DNA of 64,000 nucleotides from Solenopsis invicta. Its lineage: Eukaryota > Arthropoda > Insecta > Hymenoptera > Formicidae. The translations under genes were made by a program, and so were the position numbers. The stretch spans positions 644,501 to 708,500 of the forward strand of contig NC_052669.1 in assembly GCF_016802725.1 (NCBI RefSeq), written 5' to 3'. The notes under the pieces were generated by a model. It did no database searches. It was not told where the DNA came from and saw only the letters and a program-made list of their open reading frames with translations. How positions within the stretch are numbered: the first letter of the stretch is position 1; every line of letters starts with the position of its first letter. Of the stretch, positions 63,678 to 64,000 are shown in pieces.

Positions 63678-64000
63678 GAACAAAAACGGTACAAGGGTCA
63701 AGCGAGATCGGATAATCCCCCGCACATATTCGCGGTCGCCGATGCCGCGTATCAAGCTCTACTTCATCAACGTCAAAACCAAGCGATAGTCATCAGCGGC
63801 GAATCGGGTGCCGGTAAGACGGAAAGCGCAAATTTACTACTGAAACAACTCGTCTATCTCAGTAAAGCGCCGAATCGCAACCTCGAGGAGAGAATACTTC
63901 AAATAAATCCTATAATGGAGGCTTTCGGAAACGCCACGACCGGCATCAACGCAAACTCTTCTAGATTCGGAAAATATCTTGATCTAACGATGACAAAAGG
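63678..64000 (+). CDS. Myo3: Class III myosin, coding exon 4 (cut by window end): P-loop and switch I
   Basis: Residues 401-507 and part of the next codon; the exon runs off the window. The acceptor is TAG at 63675-63677, phase 0 with exon 3 (intron 63153-63677, 525 nt). Visible motor motifs in order: NPPHIFAVADAAYQ (413-426), the P-loop GESGAGKTES (441-450) and switch I NANSSRFGKY (491-500). These are the ATP-binding elements of an active myosin head; fly ninaC has a non-consensus P-loop, so this protein keeps the more ancestral MYO3-like form. The rest of the motor, IQ motifs and tail lie outside the window. Confidence 0.95.

Noticed and set aside
1..64000. CRISPR arrays, operons, ribosome binding sites, insertion sequences of bacterial type
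   Set aside because: The DNA is eukaryotic: spliced gene, microsatellites and MITEs. The tandem repeats seen lack CRISPR repeat-spacer regularity.

Overview
The window reads as eukaryotic nuclear DNA from an arthropod, most likely an insect. It is strongly AT-rich, has short CpG-rich islands, many dinucleotide microsatellites and non-autonomous DNA transposons, and its one certain gene is split by GT-AG introns. A hymenopteran (ant-like) source is my guess from this texture and from the myosin III sequence; nothing here proves it.

The only gene I can name with confidence lies at the right edge, on the + strand from about 60.24 kb to beyond the window. It is a class III unconventional myosin (vertebrate MYO3 / fly ninaC family): an intact Ste20-like kinase domain fused to a myosin motor. 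Four coding exons are visible, all joined at phase 0. They cover residues 1 to 507: the whole kinase domain, a basic linker, and the start of the motor through the P-loop and switch I. The rest lies outside.

The other 60 kb is mostly non-coding. It is crowded with repeats: an internally deleted mariner element with a recognisable transposase relic (37.0-37.7 kb); several MITE-like elements whose inverted ends I could match (7.1-7.6, 17.5-17.9, 41.5-42.0, 50.6-51.1, 56.9-57.2 and 57.8-58.1 kb); a dispersed family with four copies in one orientation (12.1, 49.8, 54.1 and 60.7 kb, the last inside intron 1 of the myosin gene); and fold-back elements with long arms (43.9, 45.7, 52.9 and 56.3 kb).

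Between these lie CpG-rich, unique-looking blocks (about 0.8, 3.2, 5.9, 12.9, 14.9, 18.0, 20.1, 23.1, 29.6, 35.2, 40.1, 48.5 and 52.5 kb) that could be promoters, cis-regulatory modules or exons of unrecognised genes. Two hidden gene models deserve testing. One is a three-exon - strand gene (51337 to 46450) whose phases agree and which would encode a 166-residue protein with one membrane segment. The other is a + strand pair: an internal exon ending at 35456 and a terminal exon at 58285-58529 followed by AATAAA. A third oddity is a set of three diverged copies of a short segment, open in one - strand frame, at 13.87-14.78 kb. All three are inference from sequence alone.
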